Shown here: positions 1 to 10,051 of the stretch, piece after piece
Layout of the letters: each line of letters begins with the position of its first letter
How positions within the stretch are numbered: position 1 is the stretch's first letter
Origin: Catenibacterium sp. co_0103
Lineage (GTDB): Bacteria > Bacillota_I > Bacilli_A > Erysipelotrichales > Coprobacillaceae
Reading direction: 5' to 3'
Length of the DNA: 64,000 bases
NCBI RefSeq assembly: GCF_004168205.1
Contig: NZ_RCYB01000001.1
Span: 23,789-87,788, forward strand
Position numbers and translations under genes: made by a program
Notes under the pieces: generated by a model
What the model was told of the DNA's origin: nothing
What the model saw: only the letters and a program-made list of their open reading frames with translations
Database searches by the model: none

Positions 1-151
1 TAAATAAACAGAATATAATGAGAGTAACACAATATGCAATGACTGCCCTAATAATGAAATTTTTAAGTGTAAATGTATTATGTTGTTTCACACTTTCCCC
101 TCCTAATATTAATTATATTGTAAATACAAGTGAAAAAGAAGCCCAAAAGAA

Positions 152-169
152 AAGCCAGAGAACCGGCTT
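152..169 (-). terminator. Terminator after the broken MATE gene
   Basis: An imperfect stem (AAGCCGG against CTGGCTT, four-base loop, one mismatch) followed on the minus strand by a TTCTTTT run. It starts inside the TAA stop codon of the MATE gene, which fits a factor-independent terminator. Confidence 0.6.
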
Positions 170-1332
170 AGACATTCGTGAGTTTTTTCTTTTTTACAAC
201 TAAATAGGCAATCACAATGGATGCAGAAGTCACTGCCCAGCTGATTGGGTAGACAACTAACACTGACTGGAATGTATGGATTCTTGCGAAGGCAATAAAG
301 ATCCAGGCAAGTCTTAATGCACATGTGAAGATGATACAGAGTACTGTAGAGATCATTGGATTTCCTAGTCCTCTGAGTGCACCTGACATGATTTCTATAG
401 TCATATTGAGTACTTCAAATGTGACTACAATAGAAATACGGATACAGGCTATTTTCACAATGGTAGGATCTGATGTAAAGATTCCTGCTAGGACTGGTGA
501 GAATGATACGAAGAGTGCACTGATAGCACCTGTAAAAAGTGCACCAAGTAACATACACCATCTAATAGACTGGATACATCTTTATTCCTTGTATTGCAGC
601 AGGAATACCTATAATAAGTATTTCTTTTGTATAGACCCATTCCATCTTCATATTGTCTAATCTAACCTGCAAAGCGCCTTCTTCTTTATACAGAATTCTA
701 AAGAGTAATAAAGAACTAGTTGCATCAGCAATCGTAGTAGCCAAGGCTACACCTGCGACATCTAGCTTAAATAAAATGACAAATACTAGATTCAATACAA
801 CATTAATAGTACCTGAAACAATTAAACAGTAGAGTGATCTTTTGGTATCTCCACCCGCTCTTAGTATGGCAGATTCAAAGTTATAGATAGTTAAGAAGAA
901 CATTCCTATAAAACATACTCTTAAGTAGAGTACTGCAAGAGGTAGTACTTCTGTTGGTGTAGACATGAGTTCTAATAATGGACGAGCAATGATTTCTCCA
1001 ATAATAGATACAATAAAACCAGTAATAATAGATAATACAAGTGCTGTATGTATGGCCTGATTGGCTCTATCTTCTCTTTGTGCTCCTAAGAAACGTGAAA
1101 TAATCACATTAGCTCCTACTGAGAAACCTACAAAGATTGTGATAAATAGATTAGTGATTGGGGCCGTACTCCCTACTGCCGCTAGTGAATGACTTCCTGA
1201 AAACTGTCCTACAGTCGCTACATCACAGGAATTGAATAACTGCTGAATAATACTTGTAGCTGCTAAAGGTAATGCGAATGCAAGGATCTTATCCCATAAT
1301 GATCCTTCTAATGGATTAATTCTTTTAGCCAT
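168..1332 (-). pseudogene. MATE family efflux transporter, broken by an internal deletion
   Basis: This is a multidrug and toxin extrusion (MATE) permease, a sodium- or proton-driven membrane exporter. The N-terminal 249 or so residues (562-1332) are typical, including the opening segment MAKRINPLEGSLWDKILAFA and about six membrane helices. After IGIPAAIQG the frame runs into KMYPVY and a TAG stop at about 559. The C-terminal half resumes in another frame at 554 with the membrane segment MLLGALFTGAISALFVSF and runs to 168. Together the pieces give about 380 residues against about 450 for the family. Some 65-70 residues in the middle are therefore missing as well as the frame being shifted, so this is a deletion rather than a single-base error. 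The start at 1332 has a strong AGGGGGG ribosome site. It is probably not functional. Confidence 0.85.
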
Positions 1333-1469
1333 AATTCCCCCCCTTCTTGCCTATTCTATCTTTAAAGCACGCTTTAAGCTCAATACTATACTTATTTATT
1401 TTTTATGATGCATTATTTCACAATTAGAAATCATTTTCCTATATAATTAATATGAAAGGAGGTATCACT

Positions 1470-2015
1470 ATGAAGAAACTATTTAAATTATTATTATCGT
1501 GTATGGTAGTGTTTGGTTTAAGTGCATGTGCCAACAATAATAAGGATACAGGACAGAGTAATCCTACTAAACAAACTGATACACCAACACAAACAGAACA
1601 ATCAATTGATGAAACATTCTATAAGGATTTTAAAACAGCATTAGAAGAAAGATGGAAAATAGAAGAAAATGATGCAGAACTCACTACAGAAATCTATACT
1701 CGTTATGTAGATACTGAACTTAAATATCTAAGCAAGTATGAACGTAAAGAAGATTCATTTAATAATCATGAAATTGGTGAAGCAGCTGAAGATTATGTAG
1801 AAGCCTTAGTTGAAGGTAAACAGATGGCTTATCTTATCGATAAGGATAATGCTAAATGGCAACACGAGTATGAGGATGAAGTATTCGAAGAAAGTACTGA
1901 AGCTATTTATAAGTTGAACGCTATAAAGAAGATTACTTTTGAAAATGAAGAGAACCAGAAGAAGTTTGATCGTCTTGTGAAATATGGTGAAGAATATAGT
2001 AAGAGGGATGACTAA
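1470..2015 (+). CDS. Small lipoprotein of unknown function
   Basis: This is a secreted, lipid-anchored protein of 181 residues. The signal peptide MKKLFKLLLSCMVVFGLSAC ends in a lipobox (LSAC) whose cysteine would be diacylated. A Gln/Thr-rich linker follows, then a charged, mainly helical domain rich in Glu, Lys and Tyr. An in-frame ATG at 1452 is not the start: the ribosome site AAAGGAGG (1455-1462) lies downstream of it, and a TATAAT box sits at 1442-1447. The next gene overlaps its stop by one base (TAATG), so the two are translationally coupled. I do not recognise the soluble domain. Confidence 0.85.
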   Translation: MKKLFKLLLSCMVVFGLSACANNNKDTGQSNPTKQTDTPTQTEQSIDETFYKDFKTALEERWKIEENDAELTTEIYTRYVDTELKYLSKYERKEDSFNNHEIGEAAEDYVEALVEGKQMAYLIDKDNAKWQHEYEDEVFEESTEAIYKLNAIKKITFENEENQKKFDRLVKYGEEYSKRDD

Positions 2016-2278
2016 TGGATAATATTGTCGTATTGAATGATAATGATGGAAATGAATTAGAGTTTGAATATCTTGATTTAATTGAACATAATGAAGAAAC
2101 ATATGTTGTTTTATTGCCAGTAGATGAAGAATCAGATGAGGTAGTGATCTTGAAATGTGAAGAATCAGAGGATGATTCTGATGAAGAAAACTATCGTTCA
2201 GTAGATGATGAAGCACTACTTAATGAACTATTTGAAATCTTTAAAGAAAAAAATGCAGATAAGTTTGATTTTGATTAA
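2015..2278 (+). CDS. DUF1292 family acidic protein
   Basis: This 87-residue, very acidic protein begins MDNIVVLNDNDGNELEFEYL and contains the YVVLLPVDEE core typical of DUF1292, a family of small cytoplasmic Bacillota proteins with no established function. The ATG overlaps the stop of the preceding lipoprotein gene, so both come from one transcript. A strong hairpin terminator follows directly. A second member of the family is encoded at 56617-56871 beside glycogen genes. Confidence 0.8.
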   Translation: MDNIVVLNDNDGNELEFEYLDLIEHNEETYVVLLPVDEESDEVVILKCEESEDDSDEENYRSVDDEALLNELFEIFKEKNADKFDFD

Positions 2279-2284
2279 GAACGA

Positions 2285-2307
2285 GGGGCACCTGATGGTG
2301 CCCCTTT
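2285..2307. terminator. Bidirectional terminator between converging genes
   Basis: A perfect 8-bp GC-rich stem (GGGGCACC/GGTGCCCC, loop TGAT) is followed by TTTATT on the plus strand. It lies between the DUF1292 gene and the ogt gene, whose stop codon is at its right edge. Confidence 0.85.
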
Positions 2308-2797
2308 ATTGTGCTTCTAATTTTAATAACGCTTCTTTTCTATCAATACCACCTGCATAACCTGTTAAGCTTCCATTACTTCCTAATACTCTATGACAAG
2401 GCACTATGATACTTATTCTATTATGTCCTACTGCTCCTCCTACTGCCTGTGCAGAGAATCTTTTAACACCTCTTCTTTGTGCTAATATATTTGCTATTTC
2501 TCCATAAGTCATTGTATGGCCATAAGGAACATCACATAAAATTTCCCATACTTCTTTTTGGAAATCTGTACCTATGAAGTGAAGAGGAAAATCAATGGAT
2601 GGCTGTTCTTTCTTAAAATAGAGATCAAGCCATTTTTTTACTTTTAGAATAAGTTCTGTATCTTTTTCTTCATAAGGTTCTTTTAATCCTGATGCATAAT
2701 ACTTCTGATTCTCAAACCATAAGCCATATACACCTATTTCATCTGTCGCAATAAGTATATCTCCTAGAGGAGATTGATAGTGTCCGATATAAGTCAT
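2306..2797 (-). CDS. ogt: Methylated-DNA--protein-cysteine S-methyltransferase
   Basis: This is a suicide DNA repair protein that moves the alkyl group from O6-alkylguanine (and O4-alkylthymine) in DNA to its own cysteine. The active-site motif IVPCHRV is present, with the acceptor Cys at about residue 134. The DNA-binding helix region FSAQAVGGAVGHN and the C-terminal GYAGGIDRKEALLKLE are typical. At 163 residues it has the single-domain Ogt length, without the AraC-like Ada part. It stands alone, converging on the DUF1292 gene through a shared terminator. Confidence 0.93.
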   Translation of the reverse strand: MTYIGHYQSPLGDILIATDEIGVYGLWFENQKYYASGLKEPYEEKDTELILKVKKWLDLYFKKEQPSIDFPLHFIGTDFQKEVWEILCDVPYGHTMTYGEIANILAQRRGVKRFSAQAVGGAVGHNRISIIVPCHRVLGSNGSLTGYAGGIDRKEALLKLEAQ

Positions 2798-2837
2798 ATG
2801 AAATCCTCCATATGTCTATCATACTAAAAAGAATTCC

Positions 2838-5185
<2,348 letters not shown>

Positions 5186-5197
5186 TTCTGTTACCTC

Positions 5198-6550
5198 TTA
5201 ATTTTCAGATGCTTCGTTTGCCTTTTCTTCTTCTAATAATTTATTATCATACATCTTAAAGAATGGATAATACATAATAACTGAAAGTATAATTAGTACA
5301 ATACTTAATACTGCCGCTCTCCAGTCACCACCACATGCAAGATATGCACCAATTGGGCCAGGAAGTGTCCAAGGGGCAATAGTGACTGCACAGTTTACTA
5401 AATGCATAGCTGTTGCAATCCAAGCAATAGTTGCAAGAACTAATGGGACTAAGATAAATGGAATTAACAACATTGGATTTAATACGATTGGTGCACCAAA
5501 GATCATTGGTTCATTGATATTGAACAGTGAAGGAAGGATAGTTGTTCTACCGAGTGTTTTACCATATTTACTCTTAGCTGCAAAACAGAATAGAATCGCA
5601 AGTCCTAAAGTAGCACCAGAACCACCAATATGGACAAACCACTGTAAGAACGGTTCTACACCAATATGAGTGGCAGTCTTACCTGCTGCAACTGCTGCAG
5701 TATTCTGATCTAATAGAATTAACCAGATTGGTCTAGCAAGTGAGCTGACAATAGAGTCACCATGAATACCAAATGACCAGAAGAACATGATTAAGAAAAT
5801 AATGAGTAATGTAGAAGGTAATGTATCAGTCGCATTGACTAAAGGTTTAATAAGGTCACCTACAATGCTGTGAACATCTACACCTAACCACATAGTGAGT
5901 GTAGAAATACCTAAGATAATGATAATAGTAGGTGTCAATGATTCAAATGATCTTGCGACTGCAGGTGGAACAGCTGCAGGCATAGTGATCTTTAATCCTT
6001 TTACCTGTGTAAAACGATATACTTCTACACCAATAAAGGCAGAAATAATACCAATAAACATACCTGCTGAACCTAAGTGTTCTGCAGGAATAACATAACC
6101 AGATGGGAGCTGCTGTAAAAATGCATTTAATTCAGCATTCTTAGTGGCAAGAGCTGCGATTGAATCTGTGACATCTGGAATAGATGCTGGTACAACTGTA
6201 AGCAGGAATGTAAGTTCTGCCATAATTGCACCACTTAAACCATCTAAATCATATGATTTAGCTAAAGAGTAACCAATACCAAATACAGCATAGAGTGTCA
6301 TGATATACATTGACATTCTATAAGGTAAAAGAATTGCGACTGCATTTGCTTTAATGAATTTTGCGAGTGCCCAGTCTGCAGGCATCTGGTTGTAAGAAAA
6401 AGCAACAACCATTAATAATGAGCTAACAATGATAATCGGTAATGTCGCAATAATACCATCACGGATCGCGCGTAAATGTCTTTGATTAGAGAGTTTTTCT
6501 AATGGACCCGCTAGTTTACCCTCAATGACATTTGTAATTGCATCGAACAT
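5198..6550 (-). CDS. PTS system IIC permease, cellobiose/lactose family
   Basis: This 450-residue integral membrane permease of the phosphotransferase system takes up a sugar while it is phosphorylated. The N-terminal KLSNQRHLRAIRDGI, the long hydrophobic helices, FFWSFGIHGDSIV and the FNINEPMIFGAPIVLNP signature place it in the cellobiose/diacetylchitobiose (Lac) family. No IIA or IIB gene is present in this operon, so it must borrow them; a IIA/IIB pair of the same family is encoded at 15.9-16.6 kb. The operon context (etherase, amino-sugar kinase, GH1) suggests a cell-wall sugar or a related beta-glycoside as cargo. Confidence 0.88.
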   Translation of the reverse strand: MFDAITNVIEGKLAGPLEKLSNQRHLRAIRDGIIATLPIIIVSSLLMVVAFSYNQMPADWALAKFIKANAVAILLPYRMSMYIMTLYAVFGIGYSLAKSYDLDGLSGAIMAELTFLLTVVPASIPDVTDSIAALATKNAELNAFLQQLPSGYVIPAEHLGSAGMFIGIISAFIGVEVYRFTQVKGLKITMPAAVPPAVARSFESLTPTIIIILGISTLTMWLGVDVHSIVGDLIKPLVNATDTLPSTLLIIFLIMFFWSFGIHGDSIVSSLARPIWLILLDQNTAAVAAGKTATHIGVEPFLQWFVHIGGSGATLGLAILFCFAAKSKYGKTLGRTTILPSLFNINEPMIFGAPIVLNPMLLIPFILVPLVLATIAWIATAMHLVNCAVTIAPWTLPGPIGAYLACGGDWRAAVLSIVLIILSVIMYYPFFKMYDNKLLEEEKANEASEN

Positions 6551-6564
6551 AATTTAATCTCCTA

Positions 6565-6897
6565 TTATTTAATCATTAATATTAATACAAAGGCCATCAA
6601 AGAGAAGAGACCTGTTACAAGCCAAAAGTTTTTACATAATCCTTCTTTTCTTTCAATGAAATACTGGGAATAAGCAACACTGAGTCCACATGCAAGACCA
6701 CTAATTAGTGCATTAGGGAGTCTGAAGTCGATGTGGAGATAAGTGAATCCATTGACACAGATGAGAAGGGACAACATTGTAGAAACAAGAATAAGTAATG
6801 CACTCTTGAAACCAAACATAGGGATATCATAATCCGTTATACCAAAGACATTCTTGTTTTGTTTATTGTTTTGATTTTTTACAATGTACTTATTCAT
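6565..6897 (-). CDS. Small membrane protein of unknown function in the mur operon
   Basis: This 110-residue protein has a polar, Asn/Lys-rich N-terminus of about 25 residues followed by three hydrophobic segments (about 29-49, 60-75 and 91-109). It lies between murQ and the PTS permease with gaps of 11 and 14 bases, so it is co-transcribed and probably assists or modulates the permease. I do not recognise the family. Confidence 0.7.
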   Translation of the reverse strand: MNKYIVKNQNNKQNKNVFGITDYDIPMFGFKSALLILVSTMLSLLICVNGFTYLHIDFRLPNALISGLACGLSVAYSQYFIERKEGLCKNFWLVTGLFSLMAFVLILMIK

Positions 6898-6908
6898 CTC
6901 ATATCCTC

Positions 6909-7808
6909 CTATAGATTACTTTTTACAGTTTTACTTATATTTCCATTATTTTTAAGAAGAGCTTCTTCACATTCTTTTTCATCTCTACCTGTTAAACCAG
7001 ATAGAATCGCAATCTTTACATTGTAGTGACATTTAGTTAATAATGCGATTGATTCTTCTTCAGAACAATCCAAAGATTGTGAGACAATGTTAACAGCTCT
7101 GATCTTAAGTTTTTCATTGGTAGGCTGTACATCAACCATAAGGTTTTTATAGACCTTTCCTCTTTTGATCATTACAGATGTAGAAAGCATATTTAAGATA
7201 AGTTTTTGTGCGGTACCTGCCTTCATTCTTGTAGAGCCAGTCACGACTTCTGCACCTGTAATTACTTCTATTGGATAGTGGGAGTATTTTGATATTTCCC
7301 CATTGTGAACACAACAGATAGAAACTGTCTGGCATCCTAGTGTGCGCGCATATTGAAGTCCGCCAATGACATAAGGTGTTCTGCCTGATGCTGCAATACC
7401 ACATACAACATCTTTGTCTGTTAAGTGGATGTTCTTTAAGTCCTCTACAGCAAGTTCCTGAGAATCTTCTGCACCTTCTATTGCAGTTGTGAGTGCGATG
7501 TTCCCACCAGCGATTAATCCTTGTACAAGTTGAGGATCAACACCATAGGTAGGAGGACATTCTGATGCATCTAGTACACCTAATCTCCCTGATGTACCAG
7601 CACCAATATAAATCAATCTGCCACCTTGACTCATCTGTTGATAGATACAGTCAACAGCATCTGCAATTTGCGGTAAGACGTCTCTTACAGCTAAAGCCAC
7701 CTTCTGATCTTCATTATTAATAGTAGTAAGAATATCTATCGTAGACATTTCATCTATATGTAATGAATCAGGATTTGACTGTTCTGTATCTAAGTTATTT
7801 AAGTTCAT
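6909..7808 (-). CDS. murQ: N-acetylmuramic acid 6-phosphate etherase
   Basis: MurQ splits MurNAc-6-phosphate into GlcNAc-6-phosphate and D-lactate during peptidoglycan recycling. The SIS-domain phosphate loop GAGTSGRLG (69-77) is followed by ASECPPT with Glu83 and EGAEDS with Glu114, the two catalytic glutamates described for the E. coli enzyme, at the same numbers. The C-terminal helical tail (about 250-299) is also typical, and 299 residues is the normal length. It is the first gene of its operon, with a GGAGGG ribosome site, a near-perfect promoter and palindromic operators just upstream. Confidence 0.95.
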   Translation of the reverse strand: MNLNNLDTEQSNPDSLHIDEMSTIDILTTINNEDQKVALAVRDVLPQIADAVDCIYQQMSQGGRLIYIGAGTSGRLGVLDASECPPTYGVDPQLVQGLIAGGNIALTTAIEGAEDSQELAVEDLKNIHLTDKDVVCGIAASGRTPYVIGGLQYARTLGCQTVSICCVHNGEISKYSHYPIEVITGAEVVTGSTRMKAGTAQKLILNMLSTSVMIKRGKVYKNLMVDVQPTNEKLKIRAVNIVSQSLDCSEEESIALLTKCHYNVKIAILSGLTGRDEKECEEALLKNNGNISKTVKSNL

Positions 7809-7831
7809 TCTTGTTCCCTCCTTCCAATATC

Positions 7832-7860
7832 ATTATAGACTCGTTGAAATATTATTTCAA
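7832..7860 (-). promoter_or_regulatory. Promoter of the murQ operon
   Basis: Read on the minus strand, TTGAAA (7855-7860) and TATAAT (7832-7837) are separated by exactly 17 bases, followed by the GGAGGG ribosome site and the murQ ATG at 7808. The -35 box lies inside the first palindromic operator. Confidence 0.8.
7844..7860. promoter_or_regulatory. Palindromic operator 1, probably for the MurR/RpiR regulator
   Basis: TTGAAATATTATTTCAA is a perfect inverted repeat of 7 bases around a 3-base centre. It covers the -35 box and upstream spacer of the murQ promoter, so a bound repressor would block RNA polymerase. Assignment to the adjacent RpiR-type regulator is by position and by the GAAA/TTTC half-sites usual for that family. 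Confidence 0.65.
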
Positions 7861-7864
7861 GCAT

Positions 7865-7883
7865 ATTTCATTATAAATGAAAT
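7865..7883. promoter_or_regulatory. Palindromic operator 2, probably for the MurR/RpiR regulator
   Basis: ATTTCATTATAAATGAAAT is a perfect 7-base inverted repeat around TATAA, centred about 22 bases (two helical turns) from the first palindrome and sharing the ATTTCA/TGAAAT half-sites. Two phased sites suggest cooperative binding of the regulator. Confidence 0.6.
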
Positions 7884-7900
7884 GTTATTTCTATAATAAA

Positions 7901-7924
7901 AGACTCATAGTGAAATATGAGTCT
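7901..7924 (-). terminator. Terminator of the rpiR/murR gene
   Basis: A perfect 9-bp stem AGACTCATA/TATGAGTCT followed by TTTATT on the minus strand. It begins at the regulator's stop codon and separates it from the murQ promoter. Confidence 0.75.
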
Positions 7925-8759
7925 ACTTTTTGAGTATAGAGACATTGTCTTTAGAATCTATGAGATTCTTTTTATGTTCTTCAAAGTTCTTCTTAAATAC
8001 ACCATAGTACAATAAGTCAGTTATCACAAATGAAGAGATACGAGAAGAGACTGCACCAATACGCAAGGCTTTTTCTTCACTTGGTACTTTAAGTGAGTAG
8101 GTACTTAGTTTAGAAATTGGATTAGAGTTGATCTGTGTAATAGAGATAAATGGTATTTGTTTTTCATGTAACACTCTAGCAACATCTACTAAACCAGTTG
8201 TAGAACCTGAGTAACTGATAATAAGTGCTGCATCATTTTGATCCATGCTTTGGGCAAAGGTCATCTGTACATGTAAATCAGCGTTATAGATCACCTTCTT
8301 GCCTATACGCATGAGTTTTTGGTAGATATCTAAACCAATGACTGATGAACCACCTACACCAAAGAGATAGATAGTAGAAGCATTATTGAGTAAGTCTATT
8401 GATGCTTCTAGTGTATCTATGTTTATTAACTGGTATGTTTTTAAGACTGTGTTCATATTTAATCTACAGCCTTTTTCTACTAATGTACTGATATTATCTT
8501 CTGGTTCAAAGATGAGATCTACTTCTTGTTGTTTTTCTTCTTTAGTAGATTGAGCTAAGTTCATCTTTAAATCACTGAAGCCTTTAAAACCTATTTTCTT
8601 TGAGAAACGGATAATAGCAGCTGCAGAGGTATTTGTCTTTTCACCTAGTGCCTGTGCAGAATCCTGTAAAATATCATTTTCTAGTATGTATTCAGCTATA
8701 AGCTTTTCTGTTGCAGTATAGCTATCATTGTATTCTTTAATTCTTAAATATGCGTTCAT
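7923..8759 (-). CDS. MurR/RpiR family transcriptional regulator
   Basis: This 278-residue sugar-phosphate-sensing regulator has an N-terminal RpiR-type helix-turn-helix (about 1-75, with the recognition part SAAAIIRFSKKIGFKGFSDL) and a C-terminal SIS domain (about 115-250) containing YLFGVGGSSVIGLD and ISYSGSTTGLVD. It is encoded immediately upstream of murQ, separated by its own terminator, and most likely represses that operon until MurNAc-6-phosphate or GlcNAc-6-phosphate binds. The start has GGAGGTGAT three bases ahead of the ATG. A decayed copy of its first third and promoter lies at 9823-10000. Confidence 0.9.
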   Translation of the reverse strand: MNAYLRIKEYNDSYTATEKLIAEYILENDILQDSAQALGEKTNTSAAAIIRFSKKIGFKGFSDLKMNLAQSTKEEKQQEVDLIFEPEDNISTLVEKGCRLNMNTVLKTYQLINIDTLEASIDLLNNASTIYLFGVGGSSVIGLDIYQKLMRIGKKVIYNADLHVQMTFAQSMDQNDAALIISYSGSTTGLVDVARVLHEKQIPFISITQINSNPISKLSTYSLKVPSEEKALRIGAVSSRISSFVITDLLYYGVFKKNFEEHKKNLIDSKDNVSILKK

Positions 8760-8775
8760 GAGATCACCTCCGATT

Positions 8776-8787
8776 AACCTTATTATA
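8776..8787 (-). promoter_or_regulatory. -10 region of the rpiR/murR promoter
   Basis: On the minus strand TGCTATAAT (an extended -10, TGN plus TATAAT) lies about 20 bases ahead of the regulator's ribosome site. The same element is preserved in the decayed copy near 9970. Confidence 0.55.
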
Positions 8788-8820
8788 GCATATAGAAAGA
8801 GTTGTTTTGTATATAAAAAT

Positions 8821-8838
8821 ATCCCCTAGAGGGGGGAT
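8821..8838 (-). terminator. Weak hairpin upstream of rpiR
   Basis: ATCCCC/GGGGAT stem followed on the minus strand by ATTTTTATA. It could end transcripts arriving from the lipoprotein gene at 9021. Apart from it, the 260 bases between 8760 and 9020 show no gene. Confidence 0.45.
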
Positions 8839-9020
8839 TGGAAATCATGAGGTTTCCGTACTTGCCATTTTATACTGTCAAAAATTCAGTTTTCAACTTT
8901 TTATAGAAAACATCATAATTAAGTTGTTCACATCATTTTAATCAGTGCTTAAAAAGATTACCAAGATTCAACCTATTTCATTGTCCTTCTTATGATTTTT
9001 TGTTTATTATTCTTATCAAA

Positions 9021-9593
9021 TTATATTTTCCCTTCAAGAATTAAATATATCACTTTACCATAGAATATAATTCTTTTTACCTTTATGTTTTTTAACTTTT
9101 TTCCTCTATTCTTACCCTTTAACATTTTATCCCAATATTCATCTATTTCTTTATTAGTTAAACTATCATTAAATACCTTTGAATACTTTTGGAATTGTTC
9201 TTTGAGATCGTTATTAGTCACATTATCGGAATTATTTAGAATAGCAACAGCCATTTTATTCCCAAACATGTTTTTACGTTGTATCCATATCCCTAATTTC
9301 TCGTTTGATATATCAACTATACTAGGCGAATCTTTTCCTTCAAGTTTTTTCATACTTACCATATCACTAGTAATATCTGGATCATTAATTTCGTTATATT
9401 TATTCAAAAAAGAATTAATACTTGTATCTTTTTTATAAATCAACTTTTCTTTTACCTTTTTCTTAACTCCAAAGAAACTATTTTCTAATATGTCTTTAGT
9501 TGTACTTTTTGATTTATTTGTTGTACCGCAGCTTACTAATACCAAACAAAGAAGCAGTATGATTATTTTTTTCACGTTAACACCATCTTTCAT
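9021..9593 (-). CDS. Small lipoprotein of unknown function
   Basis: This predicted lipoprotein of 184-190 residues has a signal peptide that ends in the lipobox LVSC followed by GTTNKSKS. The mature part is basic and Lys/Asn-rich with no family I recognise; it ends in a strand-like KRIIFYGKVIYLILEGKI. Two starts are possible: ATG at 9593, or GTG at 9575, which lies directly in front of the KKIIILLL signal sequence. Neither has a strong ribosome site. Its AT-rich, Lys-rich coding and the decayed genes beside it suggest a recently acquired or eroding segment. Confidence 0.65.
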   Translation of the reverse strand: MKDGVNVKKIIILLLCLVLVSCGTTNKSKSTTKDILENSFFGVKKKVKEKLIYKKDTSINSFLNKYNEINDPDITSDMVSMKKLEGKDSPSIVDISNEKLGIWIQRKNMFGNKMAVAILNNSDNVTNNDLKEQFQKYSKVFNDSLTNKEIDEYWDKMLKGKNRGKKLKNIKVKRIIFYGKVIYLILEGKI

Positions 9594-9614
9594 TTCACAT
9601 TGAACTAAGCGTCG

Positions 9615-9822
9615 CTATCTATACAGTCCATATTTTGCTTTCACGTTTAATCCATAACCTATTATTGCACCAACTATATGTGCTATATTTGAAATATTGT
9701 TCTGAGCTGCAATACCTTCATATGCCTGCTGCCCAATATGCAACCAATATAAATGTGATTAGAATTTCTCCTTCTCTAAAAATAGCAAATGAAGCAAGCA
9801 TAATAAAGGCGAATACTACTCC
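9615..9822 (-). pseudogene. C-terminal remnant of a rhomboid-type membrane protease
   Basis: Reading the minus strand gives the end of a rhomboid-like intramembrane serine protease: a helix containing FAFIMLASFAIFREGEIL, then after a frameshift ISNIAHIVGAIIGYG. The latter matches the rhomboid segment N-x-AH-x-x-G with the catalytic-dyad histidine. The protein ends at a TAG at 9615. The N-terminal helices and the GxSG serine are absent. A one-base shift near 9727 splits even this fragment. It abuts the decayed rpiR copy, so two gene fragments have been fused by deletion. Confidence 0.7.
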
Positions 9823-10000
9823 ACTCTACTTCTTGTTGTTTTTCTTCTTTAGTAGGTTGAGAAACGGATATTAGCTGTTGCAGAATCTTGTAAGATATAG
9901 TCAGCTATTAGATTTTCTGTAAAGGTATAGCTATCTATTCTTAAGTATGCATTCATAGGATTAACACCATTATAGCATATGAAAAGAGTTGTTTTGAATA
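9823..10000 (-). pseudogene. Decayed duplicate of the rpiR/murR 5' end and promoter
   Basis: This stretch is visibly homologous to 8520-8810. Shared blocks include CTTCTTGTTGTTTTTCTTCT, the coding for ETLVAEY-like and SQALG-like residues, the ATGCTATAAT extended -10 element and the AAAACAACTCTTT upstream sequence. Several internal blocks have been deleted and the reading frame is lost. It is therefore a duplicated, degraded copy of the regulator at 7923-8759, or of a close paralogue. Confidence 0.75.
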
Positions 10001-10017
10001 TGAAAATACCATAAGAC

Positions 10018-10048
10018 AAAGGGACCTGGAAATCATTCCAAGTCCCTT
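10018..10048 (-). terminator. Terminator after the 327-residue unknown gene
   Basis: A long stem (GGGAC.TGGAA against TTCCA.GTCCC with one mismatch, loop ATCA) just beyond the stop at 10052, followed on the minus strand by TTTGTCTTA. Confidence 0.7.
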
Positions 10049-10051
10049 ATA

